Below are positions 1 to 6,053 of a DNA stretch of 6,565 bases, piece by piece; position 1 is the first letter of the stretch; each line of letters starts with the position of its first letter. The notes below the pieces were generated by a model. It made no database searches. It was not told where the DNA came from and worked only from the letters and a program-made list of their open reading frames with translations. The DNA is from Candidatus Microgenomates bacterium (GTDB lineage: Bacteria > Patescibacteriota > Microgenomatia > JAADGY01), in assembly GCA_015486555.1 (NCBI GenBank), contig WFRL01000059.1, positions 1 through 6,565 of the forward strand. The letters run 5' to 3'. A program made the translations under genes and the position numbers.

Positions 1-129
1 ACAATAACCAATGATCAAAAAAAGAAGAAGAAAAGGATAAAAAATTAAGTTTGAATAATTGATATTTGGAATTTGCTTGGAAATTGGGATTTGAAAATTG
101 GTTATTTTTAACCTAGTTCCTAGTTCCAC
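1..129. repeat. Left arm of a 129-bp inverted repeat (MITE-like unit inside)
   Basis: This stretch is the reverse complement of 6036-6164 at 128 of 129 positions. The only mismatch is A at 94 against C at 6071, and there are no indels. Positions 3-106 form a 104-bp unit with its own terminal inverted repeats: AATAACCAAT at 3-12 and ATTGGTTATT at 97-106. The pairing extends inward to about 15 of 17 bp (3-19 with 90-106), so it resembles a miniature inverted-repeat element without a transposase. The middle is built from ATTTGGAATT-like words. The inner end (112-129) is a CTAGTTC heptad array that runs into the lepB reading frame. The window begins inside this repeat, so its outer limit is unknown. 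The repeat is read directly; the MITE interpretation is inference. Confidence 0.9.
112..127. repeat. CTAGTTC heptad array, copy 1
   Basis: Two and a bit tandem copies of the heptamer CTAGTTC lie at the inner edge of the left inverted-repeat arm. The same array recurs at 1298-1327, 6032-6053 and 6297-6326. Read on the minus strand it encodes the last residues of LepB and contains its TAG stop codon. Confidence 0.85.
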
Positions 130-691
130 TAAGGAGAGGATTTTTGATGAGGCCGAAGCGAGAAAAAGGCCAGTAACGCAACCAAGTCTTCCCAATAATG
201 TTTTTCTCGGGGACTGGACCCCATTCTCTGGAATCACTGGAGTATGGCCGATTATCCCCCATAACTAGGTAACTATGAGGAGGAACAATTCGTTCTTGGC
301 CATCAGGCAAATAATAACTTCCCCTTGTGCTTATTTCCGGTGCTAGATAAGGTTCTCTAAGGAGTTTGCCGTTGATATATACTGAACCGTCTTTGACCAT
401 CACTTTTTCTCCGGGTAAGCCGATAATTCTCTTGATATAGTCTTTGTCCTCCTCCATCGGTGCCCGGAAGACAATAACATCCCCACGTTGGGGAGGATGG
501 AGCTGATAAGAAATTTTGTTAGTTAAGATAAGCTCCCCATTATGGAAGTTGGGCTCCATTGAGTGTCCCTTAATCCGGTGAGGCTGCCACAAGAAAAGGT
601 AGATTAAGAGAAAGATGACTAGGGCTAAAACTGTTGTTTCAAAGAGATCAAGGATAAAAGCCAGAATTCCTTTTAAAATATGACCAAGCAT
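113..691 (-). CDS. lepB: Type I signal peptidase (leader peptidase, family S26A)
   Basis: This membrane-bound serine protease removes signal peptides from exported proteins on the outer face of the cytoplasmic membrane. Numbering from the ATG at 691 (192 aa), residues about 8-35 form one hydrophobic anchor. The family boxes follow in order: GHSMEP with nucleophile Ser44, RGDVIVF at 69-75, YIKRIIGLPGE with general-base Lys87, and GDNR plus SDSREWG at 145-158. Length and single anchor fit the short Gram-positive-like form. An in-frame TTG two codons upstream (697) is an alternative start: it has a GAGGG 11 nt before it, but it touches the predicted -10 box, so ATG is preferred. The last five codons (SGTRN) and the TAG stop are made of the CTAGTTC repeat, so the C-terminus has been rewritten or extended by repeat DNA. 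The gene stands alone and is divergent from the antiporter. Both catalytic residues are present, so activity is expected. Confidence 0.95.
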   Translation of the reverse strand: MLGHILKGILAFILDLFETTVLALVIFLLIYLFLWQPHRIKGHSMEPNFHNGELILTNKISYQLHPPQRGDVIVFRAPMEEDKDYIKRIIGLPGEKVMVKDGSVYINGKLLREPYLAPEISTRGSYYLPDGQERIVPPHSYLVMGDNRPYSSDSREWGPVPEKNIIGKTWLRYWPFSRFGLIKNPLLSGTRN

Positions 692-696
692 AACCA

Positions 697-726
697 ATAT
701 TAGAACTACCCTCTTTGGATTGTCAA
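697..726 (-). promoter_or_regulatory. Probable sigma-70-type promoter of lepB
   Basis: On the minus strand there is a perfect TTGACA (721-726), an 18-bp spacer and TAATAT (697-702). Only five bases separate the -10 box from the ATG at 691, which places the likely transcription start at or beside the start codon, so the mRNA may be leaderless. The promoter lies just outside the dispersed repeat that begins at 734. It is predicted by consensus match only. Confidence 0.55.
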
Positions 727-733
727 TACTTAG

Positions 734-805
734 TCTTACCCAATCAAAATCGGATTAAAAAGAAGTATTCAAGTTGAAAAGTTCATAAAGTTATAAAGTA
801 AAACC
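734..805. repeat. Dispersed intergenic repeat, inverted relative to the window's right end
   Basis: This block runs from CTTACCCAAT through AAAATCGGA to AAAGTTCATAAAGTTATAAA and AAACC. The reverse complement of 6478-6565 carries the same words in the same order with several substitutions and small indels. Its inner part (771-805) also pairs with 1250-1284. The ~9-bp period (variants of CTTTATAAn on the other strand) makes it a degenerate tandem array. It lies directly upstream of the lepB promoter. Confidence 0.7.
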
Positions 806-815
806 TTCTTCCCAA

Positions 816-863
816 GTCATTTTGACCCTCCCTGGCGGAGGGGAAGAATCTAGCGCAGCGCTA
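816..863 (+). repeat. GTCATTCTGA...GAATCTAGC dispersed element, copy A
   Basis: The element starts with GTCATTTTGA and ends with GAATCTAGC (846-854). Between them a GC-rich hairpin is visible: CCCTCC (826-831) pairs with GGAGGG (837-842). A second small palindrome, TAGCGC-A-GCGCTA, spans 851-863. It is REP-like in size and structure. Related copies lie at 1079-1122, 1154-1209, 6244-6292 and 6389-6433. Confidence 0.65.
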
Positions 864-906
864 TGAATTGGCTCTCTCTTTGTTTCCGGTCATTCTTCTA
901 TATAAA

Positions 907-954
907 AGCTTGTCAAGTCTCATCAAACCTGGTTATGGTTTGATGGAACAAGCT
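907..954. other. Strong two-tier hairpin in the lepB-antiporter intergenic region
   Basis: AGCTTGT (907-913) pairs with ACAAGCT (948-954). Inside it CATCAAACC (921-929) pairs perfectly with GGTTTGATG (937-945) around a 7-nt loop. Read on the minus strand the outer stem is followed by TTTTATATA, which is only a weak terminator-like tail. It may be part of a structured RNA, a hairpin end of a mobile element, or a terminator for leftward transcription. The structure is seen directly; the function is unknown. Confidence 0.6.
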
Positions 955-1010
955 ACCAACTATGACCAACAAATGCCATTTAGCTAAATCTTCTCTTCGT
1001 ATTCATGCTT

Positions 1011-1034
1011 CTTGGTTTGCAGTTTCAAACCAAG
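1011..1034. other. Second perfect hairpin in the same intergenic region
   Basis: CTTGGTTTG (1011-1019) pairs perfectly with CAAACCAAG (1026-1034) around a 6-nt loop; CATG words at 1004-1007 and 1036-1039 can lengthen the stem with a bulge. The GGTTTG/CAAACC core is shared with the hairpin at 907-954, so the two could exchange strands. A 12-bp palindrome, ATTTAGCTAAAT, sits between them at 978-989. Confidence 0.6.
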
Positions 1035-1078
1035 ACATGATACACTGTAATGCTTTCTGCTTTTTGGTCGGTAAGCCT

Positions 1079-1122
1079 TTTATTCTGAGTGTTAACGAAG
1101 GATCTAGCCGAAGGCGCATGGG
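1079..1122 (+). repeat. GTCATTCTGA...GAATCTAGC dispersed element, copy B
   Basis: This is a degenerate copy beginning with ATTCTGAG (1082) and ending in GGATCTAGCCGAAGGCGC. That tail matches 6272-6289 almost exactly and contains a GCC-GAA-GGC mini-hairpin. Confidence 0.6.
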
Positions 1123-1153
1123 TGTATTTCCAAGCGTGGGTGCTAGTACATTT

Positions 1154-1209
1154 GCGCTCGCACTGCTCGCTAGATCCTTCACTTCGCCTCTCGGCTCGTT
1201 CAGGATGAC
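1154..1209 (-). repeat. GTCATTCTGA...GAATCTAGC dispersed element, copy C (inverted)
   Basis: On the minus strand it reads GTCATCCTGAACGAGCCG and then GGATCTAGCGAGC. The first 18 bases (1192-1209) are the exact reverse complement of 6210-6227. It is inverted relative to copies A and B. Confidence 0.65.
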
Positions 1210-1237
1210 ACGGGGAGTAGACGGTTCCCTTACGAAT

Positions 1238-1290
1238 GACTCCTTAAGGGGTTCTACTTTATAACTTTATGAACTTTCTAACTTTACAAA
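1238..1290. repeat. CTTTATAAn degenerate tandem array
   Basis: The run starts with GACTCCTTAAGGGGTTC and continues as consecutive 8-9-base variants (CTTTATAA, CTTTATGAA, CTTTCTAA, CTTTACAAA). Positions 1238-1269 match 6466-6497 in direct orientation with two differences. Positions 1250-1284 are the inverted partner of 771-805. Confidence 0.65.
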
Positions 1291-1297
1291 CTAATAA

Positions 1298-1327
1298 CCT
1301 AGCTCCTAGTTCTTAGTTCCTAGTTCC
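1298..1327. repeat. CTAGTTC heptad array, copy 2
   Basis: Four heptamers in tandem (CCTAGCT, CCTAGTT, CTTAGTT, CCTAGTT) end 46 bp before the antiporter start codon. The reverse complement of 6297-6326 matches at 27 of 30 positions. Confidence 0.8.
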
Positions 1328-1337
1328 AGTTTCCCCC

Positions 1338-1367
1338 TTGCCTCTCACTACCGTTTTTTGCTAAGCT
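1338..1367 (+). promoter_or_regulatory. Weak candidate promoter of the antiporter gene
   Basis: TTGCCT (1338-1343), an 18-bp spacer and TAAGCT (1362-1367) precede the ATG at 1374 by six bases. Spacing and distance to ATG mirror the lepB promoter, again suggesting a leaderless message. The hexamer matches are poor. Confidence 0.3.
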
Positions 1368-1373
1368 AAAAGT

Positions 1374-3101
1374 ATGTTCCAAGAAATGGGCCTCGCCGTT
1401 GATTTAGTCACCCTTTTCAGTGTTGCTTTAATTGGCGGTATTTTAGCTAAGCGCCTCAAGCAACCCATAATCCTCGGCTACTTGATAATTGGTCTCCTTT
1501 TTTCTCTCATTCCTCACCATTTCCTCGACTGGAAAAACCTCAAGGTAATGGCTGATATAGGAGTAGCGTTTCTTATGTTTACTTTAGGATTAGAGTTTTC
1601 TTTTAATCGTTTCCGAAAGATAAAAGATGTCGTCCTCTGGGGAGGAATCCTCCAAATTACTTTGGTTCTAGCTATTTTTCTAGTTATTCTTCCTCTTCTC
1701 GGCTTCTCTTTTGCTGACAGCTTCTACATTGCCGCCGCCTTTTCCTTATCCTCCACAGCCGTAGTAGTCAAAATTCTTTCTGATAAAGGACAACTCCTAA
1801 CTTTACCTGGACAGATAATGGTTGGCTGGCTTCTTCTCCAAGATCTGGCTGTCTTGCCGATGATGATCCTTCTTCCTTCTTTTGCTCAAGCCGAGTCAAC
1901 TGGCTGGAACCAGGTACTACCTTCTCTTGGACGGAGTATTGTCATTCTTTATGTTGTCCTTCTTCTAGCTAAAAAAATAGTCCCCAAGTTAGTCGACTGG
2001 ATTGCTTCTTTTAACAGCCGTGAGCTTCTTCTTCTCTTTGTGGTTTCTCTCGCCCTTCTGGCTGCCTTTTTTACCTATTCTTTAGGAATGTCTTTTGCTA
2101 TCGGGGCTTTTATTGCCGGCCTAATTATCTCTTCCACGGTTGAATCTCATGCTATCTTTGCTGAGATTAGACCCCTCCGCGATCTCTTTATAACTGTTTT
2201 CTTCCTCATCCTAGCTATGACGACTAATCCCCTCCACTGGCTTACTCACTGGCAGTTAATCTTAGAACTAGTTCTAATCCTTATCTTGGTCAAGTTGCTT
2301 GTTGTTTCTGGTCTCATCTTTTATTTTGGTTACCACTCCAAAGTGGCTTTTCTAGTCGGTGTTGGTCTAGTCCAGGTAGGCGAGTTTGGCTTCGTTCTGG
2401 CTCAAGAAGGACTACATCAAGGTTTGATAACCCCCACTAGCTATTCAACTATTATTGCCGTTACTCTTTTAACTATCCTCCTTACCCCTTTTCTTTTTGA
2501 TAGCGGAACAAAAATATATGATACCGGCCGCCGTTTCACTCACCACTATTTACCCCAGTTGGCCGTTTTTCTTTTCCCCGAATACCGAGAAGATAAAGTT
2601 GATCAAGAACTAAAGATGAAAAATCATATCGTAATCTGTGGCTACGGCCGAATGGGGCGATATATCGGCCGAGCTCTCCAACTAAGCAAAATCCCCTTTA
2701 TCGTCATTGATTACAACAAACAAGTAGTCGCCCAGCTTGAACAGGCTTCTATCCCTGTTATCTACGGCGATCCAGCTGATTTTGAGGTTCTAAAGCGGGC
2801 TCAAGTAAAAACAGCTAAGGCTATTGTTATAGCCATCCCCGATTTCTATACTCAATCACGGATAATTACTCAAGCTAGAACACTCAACTCTCAAGTGAAG
2901 ATCCTCTGTCGGACTCATCAGGAAGCTGATGTCCCCCGTTTGCGTACCTTAGGAGCCGAGATAATTGTTCAACCCGAGTTTGAAGCCGGCGTTTATGTGG
3001 TTAACAGACTAGCTCATCTTTTTCATTTTTCAGAGGACCCACGGCAACATATTCACCGTTTGCGAATCGAACATGGTATCATTGCTAACACGATAACTTA
3101 G
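1374..3101 (+). CDS. Kef-type (CPA2) cation/proton antiporter with C-terminal TrkA-N/RCK domain
   Basis: This integral membrane protein (575 aa) probably exchanges K+ or Na+ for H+, or effluxes K+, and so controls cytoplasmic pH and ion balance. Residues about 8-385 are a series of about 12 hydrophobic helices of the sodium/hydrogen exchanger fold. Family marks include GLEFS at 72-76, SLSSTAVVVK at 124-133, LLLQDLAVLP at 153-162 (the conserved QD pair), and VGEFGFVL at 335-342, matching the GEFAFVL motif of KefB/KefC-like proteins. A soluble RCK_N domain follows from about 417: Rossmann loop GYGRMG (423-428), acidic Asp446 after strand 2 (typical for NAD(H)), and GD at 465-466. A full TrkA-C domain is absent, since only about 40 residues follow. 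No Shine-Dalgarno is visible. The last 24 codons, including the TAG stop, overlap the convergent lysozyme-like gene. Ion specificity cannot be read from sequence, so no kefB/kefC symbol is assigned. Confidence 0.93.
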   Translation: MFQEMGLAVDLVTLFSVALIGGILAKRLKQPIILGYLIIGLLFSLIPHHFLDWKNLKVMADIGVAFLMFTLGLEFSFNRFRKIKDVVLWGGILQITLVLAIFLVILPLLGFSFADSFYIAAAFSLSSTAVVVKILSDKGQLLTLPGQIMVGWLLLQDLAVLPMMILLPSFAQAESTGWNQVLPSLGRSIVILYVVLLLAKKIVPKLVDWIASFNSRELLLLFVVSLALLAAFFTYSLGMSFAIGAFIAGLIISSTVESHAIFAEIRPLRDLFITVFFLILAMTTNPLHWLTHWQLILELVLILILVKLLVVSGLIFYFGYHSKVAFLVGVGLVQVGEFGFVLAQEGLHQGLITPTSYSTIIAVTLLTILLTPFLFDSGTKIYDTGRRFTHHYLPQLAVFLFPEYREDKVDQELKMKNHIVICGYGRMGRYIGRALQLSKIPFIVIDYNKQVVAQLEQASIPVIYGDPADFEVLKRAQVKTAKAIVIAIPDFYTQSRIITQARTLNSQVKILCRTHQEADVPRLRTLGAEIIVQPEFEAGVYVVNRLAHLFHFSEDPRQHIHRLRIEHGIIANTIT

Positions 3102-3668
3102 ATTTTGCTCAAAAGGTAACTCCTGCTCCAGTAACCATGAAAGATACTCTACTCCTCGGCGCCAATTATGGTCATTATGGTAAGAAAGGGGGTTGTAACG
3201 ACTTTCAATAGAAGTTGGACGAACCAAACCACGGTCAAAATATCTTCGCCTAAGAGAAGCTCCCACCGTCCAGATGGCCTCCGACCAGGAAGAAAAAACA
3301 ATCACCCGACCATTGTTTACTCCCCAACCAAAAGGATTGTAAGAGTTTTTTGCCCCAATATAAGGTACATGTTTACCAAAAGACGACTCTTTACCAGCGA
3401 TAGCTGGGAGAAGGGTCCAGGGGAGGTGGTACTCATCAGCTACTTCTACAAATTGGGCAGCATAAGCGGTTAAGGGTGAGTTCTTTTCTTTTAAAAAGTG
3501 GCGGAGAATAATTATTCTTTTCTCCTTCTCTGCCGATAATCGGCTTTCTGCTTGCTGGAACTTGATTACTTGTAAATGATAAGTTTGCCAGCGATCCACA
3601 AAAGAGAAAAGAGAGAGAAATAGTCCAAGGTACAAACAATAAAAGGAGGTTTTTTTGGAAAACGGCAT
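3030..3668 (-). CDS. Lysozyme/glucosaminidase-like membrane-anchored protein
   Basis: This 212-aa protein probably acts on peptidoglycan outside the membrane. Residues about 9-25 are one hydrophobic signal anchor after a KK-containing start. A basic, helical stretch (about 30-62) follows, then a lysozyme-fold-like region (about 66-180). AIAGKESSFGKHVP (89-102) supplies Glu94 as the likely catalytic acid. NPFGWGV (111-117) and FSSWSEAIWTVGASL (125-139) resemble the later motifs of endo-beta-N-acetylglucosaminidase and lytic-transglycosylase-like domains. It is last in the rpmE-prfA operon, 15 bp after the preceding gene, with no clear ribosome-binding site, so translation may be coupled. Its final 23 codons and TGA stop overlap the antiporter gene tail-to-tail. 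The enzymatic class is inferred from motifs only; it could be a structural lysozyme-fold protein. Confidence 0.65.
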   Translation of the reverse strand: MPFSKKTSFYCLYLGLFLSLFSFVDRWQTYHLQVIKFQQAESRLSAEKEKRIIILRHFLKEKNSPLTAYAAQFVEVADEYHLPWTLLPAIAGKESSFGKHVPYIGAKNSYNPFGWGVNNGRVIVFSSWSEAIWTVGASLRRRYFDRGLVRPTSIESRYNPLSYHNDHNWRRGVEYLSWLLEQELPFEQNLSYRVSNDTMFDSQTVNMLPWVL

Positions 3669-3683
3669 AGGAAAAGAAGTTCT

Positions 3684-4655
3684 TTATTTAATTAAGCTTA
3701 TTTCCGGTGAGGCAATCATTAATTTAGGTTGATGATCTAGAAAAATAACCAAGACCTGAGTTTCCAAACCAATATCAGTTATCTTTAGGGGCTTAGCATT
3801 TAAATCCACCATTTCGAGCCCATTTAACTTTATTTCCTTAACTTTATTCTTTAAATCAGCTAACTGGCATATTTTTTGGTTATCATCGACCTTAGTTATC
3901 TTTCCTTTAAACCAACTTAGATTAGACCAGTCTAAGTGAGAACTAACAATAAGTTTGATTAATTCCCCTTCATTTCCCCCTTCAGCCAACGGCTTAAAAA
4001 TAACTAAAGCTTTCTTTCCTTCTAAATTTTTGTCTAACTCAGTTAAACTCACCCGACGGCCATCCTCCTTAAAGGCATACAGCTGGCTTTGAGGTAACAC
4101 TTTTAATTTTAACCCACCACTCGGAGTAATAAGCTCTACTTTTTTCTCCTCAACAATCTTAAGGAGACCGAAACTGCCTCGAGCTAGTTGAGGATATTTC
4201 TTACTCGATAAAATCCCGCTTAAGGTGGCCACAAGAGAAGGCTGAAGTTCATCAGAGATCTGGAAAACCCTCACCAAATTACTGCCATTTTCTAGAGAGA
4301 GAGAATAAGAAAAGTTGTTTTTAGTAGCACTAGTTAAGTTCGCCTTATTGCCATTCTGGATAAGAAAGACAACACCTGGGCTGGTATTCAGCTCCAATTT
4401 AATTTTTCTTTTTTTCACCAAAAAAAAGTTGACTGGTGATAAGAGGCGAGAAGGCAATATCCCTGGGGTAGGAGTAATAGAGGAAACAATAATTGTTGGT
4501 TTCTCTGTTTTCGAAGGAGGAGCAACACTCCTTGAGGTTAAAGGCTGCTGCCAATGAAACCAGCGAATGATAACTGGAAAATGGCTTAAAACCATAAAGA
4601 TGGCCAAACCAGCAACCAAACCAAAAACAACAGCTAAAAAACTCTCCTTATTCAT
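3684..4655 (-). CDS. Signal-anchored protein of unknown function with Ig-like region and two DUF5666-like repeats
   Basis: I do not recognise a named family for this 323-aa protein. Residues about 6-30 form a hydrophobic anchor with little before it, so the rest likely lies outside the membrane. A Ser/Pro/Thr-rich linker (about 38-70) follows, typical of a wall-spanning spacer. Residues about 71-147 look like a bacterial Ig-like beta domain (SPVNFFLV, then [11 protein letters not shown]). Then come two similar beta-rich units, about 161-239 and 247-320, each ending in a VIF strand ([16 protein letters not shown]) and a hydrophobic Lys-containing strand; this layout resembles DUF5666/OB-like repeats. 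No catalytic residues stand out. The start overlaps the prfA stop by 8 bp behind a GAGGAG, indicating translational coupling. It lies where prmC often follows prfA, but nothing in it looks like a methyltransferase. A role in the cell surface is inference. Confidence 0.8.
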   Translation of the reverse strand: MNKESFLAVVFGLVAGLAIFMVLSHFPVIIRWFHWQQPLTSRSVAPPSKTEKPTIIVSSITPTPGILPSRLLSPVNFFLVKKRKIKLELNTSPGVVFLIQNGNKANLTSATKNNFSYSLSLENGSNLVRVFQISDELQPSLVATLSGILSSKKYPQLARGSFGLLKIVEEKKVELITPSGGLKLKVLPQSQLYAFKEDGRRVSLTELDKNLEGKKALVIFKPLAEGGNEGELIKLIVSSHLDWSNLSWFKGKITKVDDNQKICQLADLKNKVKEIKLNGLEMVDLNAKPLKITDIGLETQVLVIFLDHQPKLMIASPEISLIK

Positions 4656-5664
4656 ATAACTCCTCTTTTAAAGTCATTATAATTTTATCAAGATCACCAG
4701 CCAAAATATCTTCTAGATTATACCAGGATTTGTTTACTCGATGATCAGTCACCCGGTTCTGAGGAAAATTATAGGTTCTAATCTTCTCGGCCCGCATAGC
4801 TCGGCCAATAGCTTTTCGAGCTTGGGCTATCTCCGCCCGGCGTTTTTCCTCCTCCAACTGCCACAGGCGGCCGCGGAGCAACTCCAGAGCTATTCTTCTA
4901 TTTTGCAGTTGACTTCTCTCCCGCTGGCAGGTAATAGTAATTCCTGTTGGTCTATGAATCAAACGGACAGCAGTATTAACCTTATTAACGTTCTGTCCCC
5001 CATGACCACCTGAGCGGTAAAACTGCCAGTCCAGATCTTCCTCTCTTATAACCACCCCTTCTTCTTTTACTTCTGGAATAACTGAGACGGTGGCGGTCGA
5101 GGTATGAATTCTACCTTGGGCTTCAGTAACTGGCACTCTCTGAACCCGATGAACTCCAGACTCATAATGAAACAAATCATAAACCTCCTTTCCCTTCACT
5201 TCTAAGACATTCTCCTCCACTAAACGGAACTGAAGGCTCTTTCTTTCTGCATATCGCTGGTACATCCGCAATAGATCACCTGCCCAGATTTTAGCCTCCT
5301 CCCCCCCTACTCCTGGCCTGATTTCTAAAGTTATGGAGCGTATTTGACTGCTTCCTCCATCCTTAAGCATCTTTTTTACCTCTTTTTCTAACTCTTCTTC
5401 TAAATCTTTCAACTCTTTTTGGATAATTGTCACCTCGGCCTTAGCCATCTTCTTTATTTCTTCATCTCCACTATCCAAGAGCTCTTTAGCCGACTGGAGC
5501 CGGGCCTTCTTTTCTTCAATCTCAACAGCCACTTCATAAACAGAACGATACTGACTCTCTACTTGGCCAGCTTGAGATAACTCTTCAGGAGTAGTCTCAG
5601 CCGGCTGGTTGAGTACCTTTAGGGCTTGCTGATATTTATCAATAATTTGCTTGGAGGTAATCAT
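4648..5664 (-). CDS. prfA: Peptide chain release factor 1
   Basis: RF1 recognises UAA and UAG in the ribosomal A site and triggers release of the finished peptide. The 338-aa protein has the helical N-terminal domain (about 1-105), shorter than the usual ~355-360-residue form. Next is the domain with [16 protein letters not shown] (116-131) and the stop-codon reading motif PVT (178-180) in [18 protein letters not shown]; the PxT form marks RF1 rather than RF2 (SPF). The catalytic loop is [12 protein letters not shown] with GGQ at 222-224, followed by [11 protein letters not shown] and the conserved [14 protein letters not shown]. It lies 27 bp downstream of rpmE. No Shine-Dalgarno precedes the ATG, so it may depend on read-through from rpmE. 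The protein is complete, with all diagnostic motifs intact. Confidence 0.98.
   Translation of the reverse strand: MITSKQIIDKYQQALKVLNQPAETTPEELSQAGQVESQYRSVYEVAVEIEEKKARLQSAKELLDSGDEEIKKMAKAEVTIIQKELKDLEEELEKEVKKMLKDGGSSQIRSITLEIRPGVGGEEAKIWAGDLLRMYQRYAERKSLQFRLVEENVLEVKGKEVYDLFHYESGVHRVQRVPVTEAQGRIHTSTATVSVIPEVKEEGVVIREEDLDWQFYRSGGHGGQNVNKVNTAVRLIHRPTGITITCQRERSQLQNRRIALELLRGRLWQLEEEKRRAEIAQARKAIGRAMRAEKIRTYNFPQNRVTDHRVNKSWYNLEDILAGDLDKIIMTLKEELYE
4660..4665 (-). promoter_or_regulatory. Shine-Dalgarno GAGGAG inside the prfA 3' end
   Basis: GAGGAG on the minus strand lies 4 nt before the ATG at 4655. It sits within the last codons of prfA and is the clearest ribosome-binding site in the window. 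It fixes the start of the downstream gene and supports coupled translation. Confidence 0.65.
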
Positions 5665-5691
5665 TTATCATTCGACAAATTAAACAAAAGG

Positions 5692-5991
5692 CTAGCGGGA
5701 CTTCGATTTTAGCTTAGCTATAGCTTCTTTATAGGAACCAATCACTGGCTTCTTTTTCTTGGTTTTAGCTTTTTTCTGCTTAAACTGTCGGGCTAACTTC
5801 ATTCTTCTCTGGAACTTCTCGACCTTCCCCATCGTGTCCACATACTTCATTTCCCCTGTAAAAAAGGGGTGACATTTAGAACAGATATCCACCTGGATTT
5901 CAGGAACAGTAGAACCAACATAGAAGGTATTCCCACAAGCACAGACCACCTTAGCTTGAGGGTAATATTTAGGATGTATACCTTTTTTCAT
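5692..5991 (-). CDS. rpmE: 50S ribosomal protein L31 (zinc-binding type) with long basic tail
   Basis: L31 helps bridge the large subunit to the small-subunit head. The first ~65 residues match the bacterial family: [12 protein letters not shown], then Cys17-x-Cys19 and Cys37-SK-Cys40 followed by HPFFTG (41-46), and [10 protein letters not shown]. All four Cys are present, so this is the C+ zinc-binding form. At 99 aa it is longer than the usual ~66-75; the extra ~30 residues are Lys-rich ([12 protein letters not shown]) and end in a predicted helix ([14 protein letters not shown]). It is the first gene of the four-gene minus-strand operon and starts about 45 bp from the right inverted-repeat arm, so its promoter must lie in or beside the repeat. 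Its ATG has only a weak AAGAAG upstream. Confidence 0.97.
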   Translation of the reverse strand: MKKGIHPKYYPQAKVVCACGNTFYVGSTVPEIQVDICSKCHPFFTGEMKYVDTMGKVEKFQRRMKLARQFKQKKAKTKKKKPVIGSYKEAIAKLKSKSR

Positions 5992-5999
5992 AACTTCTT

Positions 6000-6031
6000 A
6001 TTTTAACAAAGAAATCAACTTTCAGCTACAA
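6000..6031 (-). promoter_or_regulatory. Weak candidate promoter of the rpmE operon
   Basis: On the minus strand TAAAAT (6000-6005) is a fair -10 box, 8 nt before the rpmE ATG. The best upstream hexamer is TTGTAG (6026-6031), but the 20-bp spacer is too long for a standard promoter. The region is squeezed between the gene and the repeat arm at 6036, so any -35 contact would fall at the repeat border. Confidence 0.2.
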
Positions 6032-6053
6032 CTAGGTGGAACTAGGAACTAGG
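6032..6053. repeat. CTAGTTC heptad array, copy 3
   Basis: Heptamers on the minus strand (CTAGTTC, CTAGTTC, then a slipped CACCTAG) sit at the rpmE-facing edge of the right arm, mirroring copy 1 at the lepB edge. Confidence 0.75.

Larger units (their letters stand above)
771..1284. repeat. Repeat mosaic with 35-bp inverted ends, no recognisable gene
   Basis: This gene-free block fills most of the space between lepB and the antiporter. Its ends, 771-805 and 1250-1284, are inverted repeats matching at about 32 of 35 positions, with the best core (778-805 with 1250-1277) at 27 of 28. Nested inside are GTCATTCTGA/GAATCTAGC elements pointing inward from both sides, and a core (about 864-1078) with two strong hairpins. 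The inverted, nested organisation suggests a non-autonomous mobile element or a pile-up of them. No transposase is present. A 100-codon open frame (962-1264) crosses several repeats, resembles no protein I recognise, and is not called. Confidence 0.6.

Noticed and set aside
907..954. tRNA or intrinsic terminator
   Set aside because: The fold has no cloverleaf, no T-arm GTTCGA and no CCA. The T-run after the stem on the minus strand is short and interrupted, so neither call is supported.
962..1264. 100-codon plus-strand open frame in the lepB-antiporter intergenic region
   Set aside because: It runs across hairpins and several dispersed repeat copies, has no ribosome-binding site, and its translation shows no recognisable domain or natural composition.
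3168..3473. Plus-strand open frame opposite the lysozyme-like gene
   Set aside because: It is antisense shadow of a motif-bearing gene, with no start signals or domain of its own.
3436..3639. Minus-strand open frame overlapping the lysozyme-like gene in another frame
   Set aside because: It lies wholly inside the better-supported gene, has no recognisable domain, and its apparent Cys-rich end is a frame artefact.
4315..4557. Plus-strand open frame opposite the anchored protein gene
   Set aside because: It is antisense to a longer, operon-embedded gene with a clear ribosome-binding site.
4741..5013. Plus-strand open frame opposite prfA
   Set aside because: prfA is certain in this region and the opposite frame has no support.
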